From Chitinophaga sp. E66 (GTDB lineage: Bacteria > Bacteroidota > Bacteroidia > Chitinophagales > Chitinophagaceae): 64,000 nt of DNA. The notes beneath the pieces are model-generated. The model saw only the letters and a list, made by a program, of their open reading frames with translations, was not told the DNA's origin and did not search any database. Both the position numbers and the translations under genes were made by a program. Shown piece after piece: positions 12,538-22,896 of this stretch (its first letter is position 1; the number at the start of each line of letters is the position of its first letter). The DNA is taken from contig CP079103.1 of the NCBI GenBank assembly GCA_019285755.1, positions 5,179,001 through 5,243,000 of the forward strand, written 5' to 3'.

Positions 12538-14063
12538 TTATTTCAGTAAATCCAGTGCAAGCGCGATACGGTCGATCGTTTCGTTCTTGCCGATGGTGGC
12601 GGCGATATCGAATACCGGGGACCGAACTTCCCGCCGCAGAGCATGATGCGGAAGGGCAGCTGTAATTCACCGGGCTTGATGCCTTTGGCGGCGGCGAGGG
12701 CTTTAAAGCCTTCTTCCAACGCGACGGCGGAGAAGTCTTCCTGGTGGAGCAACGCGGCCGACCATTCACCGAAGAAAGCCTGTTTATCCGCATTCCACTT
12801 AGGCTTAACGGCATCCAGGTCGTATTTCTCCGGGCGAACGAAGAAGAAGAACCCATGATCCCATATCTCGTTCACGAACTGGCAGCGCTCTTTCACCATG
12901 GCGGTGATTTTCTCTGCATACGCAGGTTCCGCTACAACGCCCTTCGCTTCAAGCACAGGGAGGAAGAGATGTGCGAGGCGCTGGTTATCGGTACGCTGGA
13001 TCCATTGGTGGTTGAACCATTTGGCCTTGTCGTAGTCGAATTTGGCGCCGCCTTTGTGCACGCGGGAGATGGAGAACTTCTGGATCAGTTCTTCCATGGT
13101 GAAGATTTCCTGACCGGAACCATCATTCCAGCCGAGCATGGCCAGCATATTGATAAATGCTTCGGGTAGGAAGCCGTTTTCACGGAAGCCTTTGGTGAGA
13201 TCGCCGGTTGCGGGATCCTGCCAGTTCATGGCATATACGGGGAAGCCGAGGCGGTCGCCGTCGCGTTTAGAGAGCTTGCCGTTGCCATCTGGTTTCAGGA
13301 TGAGCGGGAGGTGCGCCCATTGGGGCATTTCGTTCCCCATCCCAGGTATTGCCAGAGCAGGATGTGCACCGGTGCGGAGGGGAGCCATTCTTCACCGCGG
13401 AAGGCGTGGGAGATCTTCATGAGGTAATCATCCACGACTACGGCCAGGTGATAAGTGGGCATGCCATCGGCCTTCAGCAGTACTTTATCGTCCACGATAT
13501 TGGTCTGGAAGGTAACGTCGCCACGGATCATATCCGTGAAGGTTACTTCCTCGTTGGTCGGCATTTTGATGCGGACTACGTGGGGCGTTCCCTTATCCAG
13601 GAGCTCCTTTACTTCGGCCGCTTCCAGGGTGAGGGAGTTGCGCATGGTGGCGCGAACGGCGTGGTTATATTGCGGAGAATGGTTGCCGCGGGCGCGTTCT
13701 ACTTCGCGCATGGCTTCCAGTTCTTCGGGGTATCGAATGCGTAATAAGCATGGCCGGAGGCTACCAGTTGCTCCGCGTACTGGCGGTATAAAGCCTTACG
13801 TTCGGATTGACGGTAAGGGGTGTAGGGACCGCCTTTCAGGGGCTCTCATCCGGCTCCAGTCCGCACCAGCGGAGGCATTCCACGATATATTCCTCGGCGC
13901 CGGGCACAAAACGTGTCTGGTCCGTGTCTTCGATCCGGAGGATAAACTCACCGTTATGCTGACGGGCGAAGAGATAATTGAACAGCACCGTGCGTACGCC
14001 GCCGAGGTGAAGTCCGCCCGTAGGGCTCGGCGCAAAGCGCACCCTTACTTTATTGTGACTCAT
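12538..14063 (-). CDS. gltX: Glutamyl-tRNA synthetase
   Basis: Class I synthetase charging tRNA-Glu, about 508 residues. It shows RFAPSPTGGLHLGGVRT (HIGH variant) near the N-terminus, LRIEDTDQTR, and the KMSKS equivalent GKLSKRDGD. The start MSHNKVRVRFAPSPTG is chosen because the motif normally begins within ten residues of the N-terminus; a second ATG lies three codons upstream. Frame breaks near 13845, 13728, 13335 and 12618 are single-base. The ending ALALDLLK lies 19 bp from the shared terminator with glnS. Confidence 0.95.
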
Positions 14064-14118
14064 ACGGCGCAAAAATAATAATTTCGGGGCAGGGAACGAT
14101 CACGCTAATCCGCTTAAC

Positions 14119-14731
14119 ATGTTCTATTTTACGAAAACACCCGGCTTACTGAAGTCACTTTATAAAAGCTGCACTGGAATTTCTCGCCTGCCGTCCCGGC
14201 CGTTTACCTGACTTTCGACGACGGCCCCCATCCCAAAGCCACGCCATTCGTCCTTGAACAGCTGAAGAAGTACGAGGCGAAAGGTACCTTCTTCTGTATC
14301 GGCAAAAACGTGGTGGAGCACCCGGACATCTACCAACAGATACTGCTGGATGGCCATTCTGTAGGCAATCATACCCATAACCACCTCAACGGCTGGAAAA
14401 CCGCGACCGATAAATATGTAGCTAATATCTGCGAAGCGGCGCAATACATCCGTTCTAAACTGTTCCGGCCGCCCTATGGCAGGATATCTCCTTTCCAGAT
14501 AAAAGAACTTAAAAAGGACTACCAGATCATTATGTGGGACGTGCTGAGTGGGGATTTCGACAGGAAATTACCGGTGAGGCCTGTGTGCAGAATGTGGTGT
14601 TCAAGTTACAGCCGGGGTCTATCGTGGTGTTCCACGACAGCGAAAAGGCCTGGGACCGGCTTAGCTACGCCCTTCCAAGGGTACTGGAGCACTGTAAGCG
14701 CCAGGGCTGGGAAGTCCGCGCAATTGTATAA
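14119..14731 (+). CDS. Polysaccharide deacetylase (NodB/CE4 family)
   Basis: About 204 residues. It probably removes acetyl groups from an N-acetylated glycan such as peptidoglycan or chitin oligomers, using a metal ion. The five CE4 motifs can be followed: YLTFDDGPH (metal-binding aspartates), HSVGNHTHNH (metal histidines), RPPYG, MWDVLSGDFDR and a late IVVFHDSE histidine. Frame breaks near 14175 and 14563. No cleaved signal peptide is obvious; the short N-terminus before the domain is typical of the small Bacteroidota version. Followed by a strong hairpin. Confidence 0.9.
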
Positions 14732-14750
14732 ATGATCGCGTTATAAAACG

Positions 14751-14786
14751 ACAACGCCGCATGCCTCTTCAGACATGCGGCGTTGT
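14751..14786. terminator. Terminator between the deacetylase and lipoprotein genes
   Basis: ACAACGCCGCATG (14751-14763) pairs perfectly with CATGCGGCGTTGT (14774-14786), between convergent genes. Confidence 0.85.
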
Positions 14787-14808
14787 TATATGCCAACCTG
14801 TAAGCGGG

Positions 14809-15676
14809 TTACAGGGTGATTTCTTTGGTTTTGTCGCCAATGGTAATGGTGCCTTTCTTATCGCATTCGCCGTTGCCATAGTTCAGCTTGCCGGCGTGAG
14901 CATTCAGGGTAACGGTTACTTCACCTGCGCCGATCCAGGGGCAGAGCACTGCGCGCTCCAGCGGCTTGGTGATAGCAACGGTAGCAGTTCCCAACGAATC
15001 GGTGTAAGTGGCGGTGCCGGTCATGGTGAACACATCATCGGCCACAGACTCCGTGTTTGCGCCGGCTTTATACTCGATGGTACGTGTGCCGCTGTAGGTG
15101 GCGGTTTTGCCGTTGGGGAAAGTCAGTTTGCCGTCGGTTACGGTGTAGGTGTATGTTTTCTTAGCGGAGAGCCAGCTGGTGGTCGTGATCACTACTTTAC
15201 CTTCCACTTTAACGCCGTTCACGAAGTAGTTCTCGAATGTTACGGTAGCCGTGGCGTCTGTGAGCCAGAGGATGCTTTGAAGTTTGATAATGATCTTCCC
15301 TTTGCGGGTAACGCCGTAACCATCCGTGCAACCGGCTTCAAAATCGATGCCTAAGGTCTTGGGATAAGTGGTGAGATCCCCGGTTCCGCTGAGAAGGAGC
15401 CGAAGCATTTATTGGGCTGCTGATCTGACTGTACGGGGCTTTGCGGCCACTGGGAGGCAGTTCGCGGGCGTTATTTTCTATGGTTGTGGTGAACACATCC
15501 TCGTATATGGCATTGACGCTGGCTTGTGAAACAGCGGCGGTAATAGTAGCGTTATCTTTCTTATCATCTGCCCCTGTTTTGGCATCGTCTTTCTTGCAGG
15601 CGAAGAAAATTGTGATGGCGCCGATGGCGAGCGCGGTTACGGACAGCACCTTGTTAGTGTTAAAATAGTGTTTCAT
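14809..15676 (-). CDS. Putative lipoprotein, function unknown
   Basis: About 289 residues. The N-terminus is basic, then hydrophobic (LSVTALAIGAITIFFAC), with a lipobox-like cysteine followed by charged KKDD, so it is probably an outer-membrane lipoprotein. The body is threonine/glycine-rich and made of short beta strands (KKTYTYTVTDGKLTFPNGKT). I recognise no named domain. One frame break near 15400 in a stretch rich in G/C runs. It is monocistronic and convergent with the deacetylase. Confidence 0.65.
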
Positions 15677-15797
15677 CTTAGGAGGTTTTTAATAGGTATT
15701 GGCATAGTGAGACTTACCTTTGACGGACGGATCGTCTCAAATATTAGAGTTTTTAAAAAATTAAAGATAAACAATTAAACGAAAAAAACAATATATA

Positions 15798-16566
15798 ATG
15801 AACTGGATTGATACCCACGCCCATTTATACTCCGATAATTTCGATACGGACCGCCCCGAGATGGTGGACCGTGCCATCCGGCAGGGCGTCGGGACGATGT
15901 TGCTGCCCAATATCGACGAGGATTCCATCGGGGTCATGCTGGCACTGGAAGCGGCTTTCCCGCAAAACTGCCTGCCGATGATGGGGCTGCATCCCGTTTA
16001 CGTGAAAGAAAACGTAGAAGAACAGCTGGCTATTGTGCGGAAATGGCTGGAAGCGAGAAAATTCTGGGGCGTGGGCGAGATAGGACTGGATTTTTATTGG
16101 GATAAGTCGCGCCAGGAACAACAATACCATGCTTTCCGCAGCCAGATCCGGATGGCGCTGGAGTTCGATCTCCTATAGCCATTCATAGCCGGGAGGCCAC
16201 CAGGGCCTGTATCGATGTGGTTAAAGAGCTCCACGGCGGGCAGCTGACGGGCGTATTCCATTGCTTTTCAGGCACGGTGGAAGAGGCGCAGGAGATCATT
16301 GAAATGGGGTTTTACCTGGGCATCGGCGGCGTGGTGACGTTTAAGAAGTCGGGGCTCGATGCCGTAGTGGCGCAAATACCCTGGAACATATCGTATTGGA
16401 GACGGATGCGCCTTACCTGGCGCCGGTCCCTTACCGGGGTAAGCGTAACGAAAGCAGCTACATCCCGCTGATCGGGCAGACGGTCGCCGATGTAAAAAAT
16501 CTAAAAATTGAGGAAGTCGCTGCGATAACCACTGCCAATGCGCAAAAATTATTCAAAATGCTCTAA
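15798..16566 (+). CDS. tatD: TatD family metal-dependent hydrolase
   Basis: Metal-dependent TIM-barrel hydrolase of about 256 residues; the family has 3'-5' DNase activity. All signatures are visible: IDTHAHLYSD at the start, GEIGLDFYWD, AIHSREA, HCFSGT and the C-terminal ETDAPYLAP. Frame breaks occur near 16172 and 16378, each repaired by one base; the end KLFKML is normal. The asparaginase gene follows after 41 bp on the same strand. Confidence 0.93.
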
Positions 16567-16607
16567 CTGATAACGCGGTACATTTGCATGCAATTCTATA
16601 GCGTTAC

Positions 16608-17647
16608 ATGACGAAGATTCTCATCATCTATACCGGGGCACCGTGGGGATGATTTACGACGAAAAGACGACCGCGCTGCGGCCCATCGGTTTCAACGAGA
16701 TCAGGAATAATCTTCCTGAGCTTTACCGGATGGGAATTGATTTTTACGTGTATGCATTCAATCCACCGATGGACTCGTCTGACATGCATCCCGAAGTATG
16801 GTCCGAGCTGGCGGGAATTATCGAAGACAGGTACGACCGTTATGATGGTTTCGTGATCCTTCACGGTTCGGACACCATGGCCTTTACGGCTTCCGCCTTA
16901 AGCTACATGCTGGAAAATCTTTCCAAGCCTGTGATCCTTACCGGCAGCCAGCTGCCTATCGGCAAGATCAGGACGGACGCGAAAGAGAACATCATCACCG
17001 CGATGGAAATCGCCAGCACGAAGTCTAACGGCCATTGCATGGTACCCGAGGTCTGCATCTATTTCGACTTTATGCTGTTCCGCGGTAACCGCGCCAAGAA
17101 GTATAACGCCGAGAAGTTCGAAGCTTTCTACTCCATGAACTACCCCGCGCTCGCGGAGGCAGGTATCGATATCAAATACAAGCAAAACTTCATGCTGCCT
17201 GCTCCTACCAAGGAGCTGAAGGTCCATAAGAATATGGATCCGAATATCGGCGTGCTGAAGATCTTCCCGGGGATCACCCGCCGCGCCGTGGAAGCCATTG
17301 TGAATACGCCTGGTATGCGGGGCCTGTTGCTGGAGACCTTCGGCAGCGGCAATGCCACTACGCAGTCGTGGTTCACGGAATGCCTGCAGAAGGCGGCCGA
17401 CAAAGGGATCATCATGGTAGACATTACCCAGTGCGACGGTGGCTCGGTGGAGCTCGGCAAGTACGAGACTTCCACGCACCTGCAAAAGATCGGGGTGGTG
17501 AGCGGGCATGATATGACGTTTGAGGCGGCTACCACGAAGCTGATGTTCCTCCTGGGCCAGAACCTTCCACCTGCGGAGGTGAAACGGCTGCTGGAAGAGC
17601 CGCTGCGCGGTGAGCTGACGCCTACCGAGCCGGCATTGGAGCCTTAG
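16608..17647 (+). CDS. ansA: Type I L-asparaginase
   Basis: Hydrolyses asparagine to aspartate and ammonia; cytoplasmic type I enzyme, about 346 residues. The N-terminal nucleophile motif YTGGTVGM is restored by adding one G near 16635, which puts the start at the ATG at 16608, MTKILIIY. The second active-site motif is HGSDTMAFTASALSYML. No signal peptide is present, in agreement with type I. The C-terminal allosteric domain region (GLLLETFGSGNA, DITQCDGGSVELGKYE) is complete. Confidence 0.92.
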
Positions 17648-17701
17648 TGGCATGGATTTAGGGGCTTAATTTCTTAATTTCGACCCATAATCCATTTAAC
17701 C

Positions 17702-17923
17702 ATGCAGAGAGATTTCAGCAATCTGAAGCGCCCTATCCAGTCCATGCCCGACTATATTGAAGCGGCTTTACGTGAGGAGGAGCTGTATGAAAAGTACGAG
17801 GCTCGCCCGGCATATCAGCAGAACGACTACCTTTCCTGGATCACCCGGGCCAAGTTGCAGGAAACCCGTGAGAAGCGGCTCCGGCAGATGCTGGACGAGT
17901 TAAAAAGGGAGGTGTTTATATGA
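17702..17923 (+). CDS. Small YdeI/OmdA-type protein
   Basis: 73 residues, intact. The second half (DYLSWITRAKLQETREKRL then QMLDEL) matches the C-terminal OmdA motif of the YdeI/OmpD-associated family; this is the short version lacking the N-terminal domain. Function in the family is poorly defined. The start MQRDFSNLKRP is the only reasonable one. Confidence 0.7.
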   Translation: MQRDFSNLKRPIQSMPDYIEAALREEELYEKYEARPAYQQNDYLSWITRAKLQETREKRLRQMLDELKREVFI

Positions 17924-17960
17924 AGATGGTCTACAAGGGGCGTAATTCCTGAAAATAAAG

Positions 17961-17990
17961 TTGGAATTAATAAACAAAAGGTTATCTTTG
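17961..17990 (+). promoter_or_regulatory. Promoter of tRNA-Ser
   Basis: TTG (17961-17963), 19-bp spacer and TATCTTTG (17983-17990), a perfect Bacteroidota -7 element. The mature tRNA begins 30 bp downstream. Confidence 0.8.
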
Positions 17991-18019
17991 CGTCCCTGAA
18001 TTAGACAATTCAACCGCAC

Positions 18020-18106
18020 GGAGGAGTGCAGGAGTGGTTGAACTGGCACGCCTGGAAAGTGTGTATAGGTGAAAGCCTATCAAGGGTTCGAATCCCTTCT
18101 CCTCCG
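18020..18106 (+). tRNA. tRNA-Ser(GGA)
   Basis: The 7-bp acceptor stem GGAGGAG / CTCCTCC is perfect. There is a long class II variable arm, the T-arm GGGTTCGAATCCC, and anticodon GGA at 18054-18056 in loop CTGGAAA. Length 87 with no encoded CCA. The weak hairpin AAATGC...GCATTTTTTT at about 18115-18152 may end transcription. Confidence 0.96.
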
Positions 18107-18214
18107 CAAGCTTTAAATGCTCATTGACTTCGGTCTTTGGGCATTTTTTTGTTTTGGGAGTGTTGCATTCCCGGATCTGGCACTACCCCAAATTCACATT
18201 AAAATTGTTTCCCC

Positions 18215-18598
18215 ATGAAGTATGTATTCATCGTTGAAAAAACAGGAACCGGATACTCCGCATTTGCTGCGAATGATGACATTCCGGTTGGAACTACCGG
18301 CGCCACCATGCCGCGCTTAAGAAACAATATTCTTGACGCTATCAATACTTGGCGTGAAACACAAGGCATGAAGGATGTTTCTGAAAAAGACCTGATTATA
18401 CGGCTCGATGTGATGCAATTTTTTGAATACTATAAAGTGATCAATTCGACTGCTCTCGCGGAAAGAATTGGGATTAGCCAGTCACTTCTATCGCAATATG
18501 CCACTGGCATTAAAGCGCCGTCAGATAAGCAGGTAAACCGAATCCTTACCGGAATCAAGGATTTGGGAAAAGAATTATCACACCTTGAACTTATCTGA
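18215..18598 (+). CDS. HicB-like protein with HTH domain
   Basis: 127 residues. The N-terminal half (VFIVEKTGTGYSAFAANDD) looks like the RNase-H-like fold of HicB antitoxins; the C-terminal half (LAERIGISQSLLSQYATGIK) is a Cro/C1-type helix-turn-helix. No HicA-like toxin is adjacent, so it is either an orphan antitoxin or a free-standing regulator. Both are known arrangements in Bacteroidota. Confidence 0.75.
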   Translation: MKYVFIVEKTGTGYSAFAANDDIPVGTTGATMPRLRNNILDAINTWRETQGMKDVSEKDLIIRLDVMQFFEYYKVINSTALAERIGISQSLLSQYATGIKAPSDKQVNRILTGIKDLGKELSHLELI

Positions 18599-18624
18599 CA
18601 TTCAGATCAACCGGTATCACTTCT

Positions 18625-19178
18625 TCAATAAAATAGTGCATGGTTCACCTCAAACAATGCAGGAAAAATGATACTATACAGGAACATCACGGAATAGGTC
18701 ATCAGCATCGCCAACAATACGAACACCAGCGATTTAACGGTAGCATACCGTTTCAACAAGATGAACAAGATCACTGCTAACAATAGAAATCCCGGCTCCA
18801 TCAGATAGTCCAAAACGGACCTAATGTTAAGTTCCGGAACCGACGCCGTATTGTCTTCCTGGAACTTCTTCGAGAAGCCGAGATATGCCTGCATGGCGGA
18901 GGCCAGGCTATGCGCATACCATAATGTCATCAATGCAGCAATCCCTCCTACCGCGCCCAGCGCCCATCCCCTGTCATTGTCCGTAACCCTCTCCTTGCTC
19001 AACGCCATCACCATCACTAACATAAATGCTATATACAGCACCCCTTCGATCTTATACATCCATGTCATTTCATTGTTGGTAATTACACCTGGTGCGCGTA
19101 ACACCATGTCTATACCCGACACTACGACGATCGTAACCGCGGTAATGACAGCCGCTTTTTATAAACAATTGCGTTCAT
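18625..19178 (-). CDS. Four-helix membrane protein, function unknown
   Basis: About 184 residues. It has about four hydrophobic segments (for example GVLYIAFMLVMVMAL, FLLLAVILFILL and SLVFVLLAMLMTYSVMFLYS). The start ATG overlaps the stop of the M48 peptidase gene as ATGA, so the two are translationally coupled. One frame break near 19138 (A run) separates the first residues MNAIVYK from the rest. No known domain recognised; it is likely a partner of the peptidase. Confidence 0.7.
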
Positions 19179-20583
19179 GAGGGAATTATTTGGGGATTAT
19201 ACAGTTGTTGAATGTATGCGATCCGCTCCTTGCGCGGCGGATGAACGATGTTATTCCTCCGTCCGGGCTCCTGCAACGTTTGCAGGACTTCCAGCAGGCG
19301 GTCGCCATCGGCATACAGGTAAGCGTTCATATCCGCCAGGTGTTCGGACTGCTGGCGCAAAGCTTTTATCTTGTTATACTGCCCCATGTAAAAAACGATG
19401 AAGGCGCCGGGAATAATCACAGAGAGCGCGCTAACAGCCACTGGTAAAAAGCCATCCTGCACCTGGTTATTGCCATTCAACACCAGCATCAGTAAAACAG
19501 TAAACAAGGACAGGCACATCATCGGCACTACCACCAGCCGAACGGTCGAATAGAATTTTTCCGACAGCATATACAGATCCGTATCCCGCTGCCGGACATG
19601 CCCCAGTTCGTGCGCCAGTATAGCTTTGGAACGTTCTGGATGTTGCTGGTGATAGAGGAAATAGTTTACAGGCAAAACGATATTAACATCTCCCTCTTCA
19701 ACCTGCTGAACAGAGGGATATTGCGCCGTGCTCATTGTTTTCCAGAAACGGATGGGATACTCCGGAGGCAGCTGCATGTCGGCTGCAAGCGCGAGTGTCA
19801 TTTCACGAATAGAGGCGCCCTGCGATTCCTTCAGCTCCGTAATACGGCCTGCCTGCACGTCCTTATCGAATTTCCCGAATCCCTCCCGGATGACCGCATA
19901 CAGCAGGAAGCCGGTAGCAACCGAGCTCATCGCCCCAACATGCCGGTGACGTAAAACATCCTCATCAAATCACCGCTGAAACCATCCATCTGACTGTAAC
20001 GATAATCGTAGTAATCGGCACTGTCATGCGTGTAATGATAGAACTGTATCACGTAGGAAAATTCAGAAATACGATGACGATGGCAAAGGCCCAAATATAG
20101 AATTTCATGAGGCGGAATACGGACCTCTTGACGCGAGCTGCGCTATCAGCGATCTCTGCTGAGCGCTCCGCGTACTCTTGCATAAGATCCTGGCTCATTG
20201 GAACAGTTTTTAAGGTCTTCCGGTACTTCGCCACGATAACAGCGGCCACTTCCGGCGCTACGCCACTATTGATCAGATCCAGCTGCCATTTTGCTTTGAG
20301 GGAATCGATCTGTTTGTCTTTGAGGCGCCCCAGTCCTTCTTCAGGGCCAGGAAAGCGGAAACGGTGCCGGCGAGGATACCGAGCGATTGAAGGCCCTCTC
20401 CTGCCGCCTCCCAGGAGAATTCGTTATGACCGCCGCTGTTTTGGTACAGATCTCCGGGATGTTCGCCATCCGCGATCCTGTCGAAGCAGTCTTCTGCGAA
20501 AATGTTGAAGGACTCCAGCTCAGCAGGAAAATGTTCGCTGGTGATGTGTGACGCACAAGCCCGATGGCCAGTTCTTTTTCCAT
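19175..20583 (-). CDS. M48 family zinc metallopeptidase (membrane)
   Basis: About 470 residues. The zinc motif HELGH occurs in ILAHELGHVRQRDTDLY, and a distal glutamate candidate in SEHLADMNAY, as in HtpX/M48 enzymes. Hydrophobic segments lie both before (FRLMKFYIWAFAIVIVFLNF, then the region from VTGMLGAM) and after the motif (LFTVLLMLVL, IIPGAFIVFYMG). The N-terminal 150 residues are hydrophilic and charged (MEKELAIGLV, EHFPAELESF). Frame breaks near 20550, 20325, 20060 and 19935. Coupled to the downstream membrane-protein gene. Confidence 0.8.
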
Positions 20584-20701
20584 TGTGGAACAATTTGAGG
20601 TTAATGAAGGAAGGGATATTGCCTGACGGATAGGCCCAGTGCGGTTAATAGGTATCTAAATATAGGTAAAAAAGTTGGAATAACCATCCACTTCAAAGGG
20701 A

Positions 20702-20722
20702 AAGCCTGCCAATGGCAGGCCT
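20702..20722 (-). terminator. Hairpin after the YegP-like gene
   Basis: GCCTGCC (20704-20710) and GGCAGGC (20714-20720) around a 3-base loop, with AAA/TT extension; only a short T tract on the minus strand. Confidence 0.55.
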
Positions 20723-20746
20723 TCGCGAAAGATATATGCTGAGGCA

Positions 20747-21082
20747 TTACGCCGCAGACTGATCATCGACTTCGGCGTCTGGCCCGTTTTTCTTTACGGA
20801 ATCGATGCCGCCGTCGCGCCCGGATTCGGAGGCGTATTGTTGACTGGTCCCGATGATCTGGCCGTTGGCCGCTTTCAGGTTGAAGTAGAATTTTCCGCCG
20901 GCGTTGGTTTTACGCTCAAAGCGCTCGTCTGTCCGGGCATTGTTGCGAACGGAATCGATCCCGTTCTGGCAGGCTGCCTTGGAGGAATAACCTTCGCTGC
21001 TGAGGATGATTTCGCCGTTTCCGGCCTTCAGGTTGAACTGAAATTCTCCGTTCGATCTTTTGGTGATTACGAATTTGCTCAT
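20747..21082 (-). CDS. YegP family (DUF1508) protein
   Basis: 111 residues made of two tandem copies of the 50-residue DUF1508 motif: FVITKRSNGEFQFNLKAGNG and FERKTNAGGKFYFNLKAANG, each followed by a second strand set (ILSSEGYSSKAACQNGIDSV; IGTSQQYASESGRDGGIDSV). Intact. Cytoplasmic beta-sheet dimer family with no firmly known role. Confidence 0.85.
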   Translation of the reverse strand: MSKFVITKRSNGEFQFNLKAGNGEIILSSEGYSSKAACQNGIDSVRNNARTDERFERKTNAGGKFYFNLKAANGQIIGTSQQYASESGRDGGIDSVKKNGPDAEVDDQSAA

Positions 21083-21186
21083 AGGATGCTGTTTTAGTGA
21101 TTCGAAATATAATAAAAATTTACTACCCTTGCTACTGACATACGGTTGTCAGCCCCGAAACTTTCTTTGCACCAAAACGCACCACT

Positions 21187-21807
21187 ATGGAAAAACTGGA
21201 CCTTACTAAAAAGTACAAATCCTATTATACCGCTGCCTCTCAACCTGAAATCGTGGACATCGGGCCGGCGCGTTACCTTGCTCTTACCGGCCAGGGCGAC
21301 CCCTCCGGCGAAGATTTCGCGGCTACTATCGGCGCCCTCTACCCTGTCGCCTATGCCATTAAATTCGCCTGTAAGGCCCGTGGGAATGATTTTACCGTCG
21401 CCAAGCTGGAAGGACAGTGGTGGTTCGATATGACGGCGTATCCGGGTCTTACCATGGCGGATGCGCCGGCGAAGGTACCGAGGAGTGAGTGGTCGTACCG
21501 GCTGCTCATCCGAATGCCCGATTTCGTGATGGAGGCGGATATTACTGCGGGCATTGAAGCGGCGGTAAAGAAGGGCGTGGCTAAGGCCAAGGAGGTAACG
21601 CTTTTCGGGATGCATGAGGGGAAGTCTTTGCAGATGCTGCATAAGGGGCCTTTCAGCCGGGAAGGCGAAACGTTGCAGGTGATGCATGACTACATGACCG
21701 CCCACCACCTTTCCCATAATGGCCTTCATCATGAGATCTACCTGTCCGACTTCCGGAAAACGCCCCAGGAAAAGCTGAAGACCATCCTGCGGGAACCAAT
21801 TAAATAA
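21187..21807 (+). CDS. GyrI-like small-molecule-binding domain protein
   Basis: 206 residues, intact. It resembles the stand-alone GyrI-like proteins, with the conserved stretch KLEGQWWFDM and the C-terminal LQMLHKGPFSREGETLQVMH, then HHEIYLSDFRKT. The fold is that of the effector-binding domain of AraC/MerR regulators, but there is no DNA-binding part. It probably binds or hydrolyses a small ligand; the ligand is unknown. It converges on gluQRS, whose stop lies 4 bp away. Confidence 0.82.
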   Translation: MEKLDLTKKYKSYYTAASQPEIVDIGPARYLALTGQGDPSGEDFAATIGALYPVAYAIKFACKARGNDFTVAKLEGQWWFDMTAYPGLTMADAPAKVPRSEWSYRLLIRMPDFVMEADITAGIEAAVKKGVAKAKEVTLFGMHEGKSLQMLHKGPFSREGETLQVMHDYMTAHHLSHNGLHHEIYLSDFRKTPQEKLKTILREPIK

Positions 21808-21810
21808 TCA

Positions 21811-22714
21811 TCATATGCCTTCGCGGCGCAGGAGCCACTCCCCAGTTCCAGCGCGCTACCGGGATGCGCCGCGGGATCCATCATTTGTGCCGTGGCGGTA
21901 CAGATATCCGCGGCAGAGCGGCCTTGTCCGCGCAAGTAGCGGATGGAAGTATCGCCGGCGGATTTAGAGAGTTTATGGCCCGAGGGGCCTTCCAGTAAGG
22001 GATGATGCCAGAAGGCGGTTTCCGGGAAGGCGTTGGGCGGTAACAGCGAGGCGAGGTAGAGTTGCCCGAGGGTCGAAGGCAGGAGGTCTTCTCCCCTTAC
22101 CACCAGGTTTACGCCGTATTGGAGATCATCGGCCACGGAAGCCAGCTGGTATGCGGGATCGCCGTTCTTCTTGCGGACGATAAAGTCGTACATGGAAGGC
22201 GGGAGCGTTTGCGATTGTGCCTCTCCTGTCAGGCCCCGCATCCGGATCGGTGTGTCGGGATCGGTTTTTAGTCGCCAGGCTACATTGGGGGTATCCAGGG
22301 GTATCTGCTTATCCCTGCAGGTGCCTGCATAGACGCCGCCTGCCAGCTGGGTGCGGGAGCAATCGCAGGCGAAGAGGTGTCCCCGGTGCGGAGGGATTCC
22401 AGGAAGCCGGCGTAGCGCTCCATCCGGAGGATTGGGACCAATTGGCGGAGAATTCTTCCGGGTTGCGGGGGCCGTGGTGCCAGGGGATCTCCATGAAGTG
22501 GAGGGTATCGAAGATATCCTGGAGGTATTCGGGGCGGAAGCGTTCGCGGTCGAGATCGTCGATCCGGAGGAGGATATCGGCTTTATAACGTGTTGCGAGG
22601 GCATAAGTAGCGGCAAACGACAGGAGGTTTCCCAGGTGGAGGAATCCGCTGGGCGTGGGGGCCAGCCGGGTGAGGCGGGGGCCTGGGGGATCGGGAATGG
22701 TCGTTTGGCGGCAT
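21811..22714 (-). CDS. gluQ: Glutamyl-queuosine tRNA(Asp) synthetase
   Basis: About 300 residues. A truncated GltX paralogue without an anticodon-binding domain; the family attaches glutamate to queuosine at position 34 of tRNA-Asp. It has RLTRLAPTPSGFLHLGN (HIGH variant HLGN), LLRIDDLDRER, MYDFIVRKKNGDPAYQLASV, and KLSKSAGDTSIRYLR (KMSKS equivalent). The first ATG (22714) gives MPPNDHS before the first frame break near 22690; further breaks near 22430, 22350 and 21845. The stop at 21811 assumes the last repair (tail WLLRREGI). tRNA-Asp is divergent, 63 bp away. Confidence 0.88.
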
Positions 22715-22726
22715 GGAAAAATTTGA

Positions 22727-22759
22727 TTTGTAAAATTACAAGACTTGTCGCTATATTTG
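22727..22759 (+). promoter_or_regulatory. Promoter of tRNA-Asp
   Basis: TTTG (22727-22730), 21-bp spacer and TATATTTG (22752-22759), both perfect Bacteroidota elements. The tRNA starts 19 bp downstream. Confidence 0.8.
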
Positions 22760-22777
22760 CAACCCGGTTAACGGAAA

Positions 22778-22851
22778 GGATCGGTAGTTCAGTCGGTTAG
22801 AATGCCGCCCTGTCACGGCGGAGGTCGCGGGTTCGAGTCCCGTCCGGTCCG
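22778..22851 (+). tRNA. tRNA-Asp(GUC)
   Basis: Acceptor stem GGATCGG / CCGGTCC (one G-U), anticodon stem CCGCC / GGCGG with anticodon GTC at 22812-22814, T-arm CGGGTTCGAGTCCCG. Length 74, no encoded CCA. It marks the boundary between GC-rich core DNA and AT-rich accessory DNA. Confidence 0.96.
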
Positions 22852-22866
22852 CACGATTTAGAAGAG

Positions 22867-22896
22867 ACCCGCGCTAGGCGCGGGTTTTCTGTTTTT
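22867..22896 (+). terminator. Terminator of tRNA-Asp
   Basis: ACCCGCGC (22867-22874) pairs with GCGCGGGT (22878-22885), 3-base loop, followed by TTTCTGTTTTT. Confidence 0.9.
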
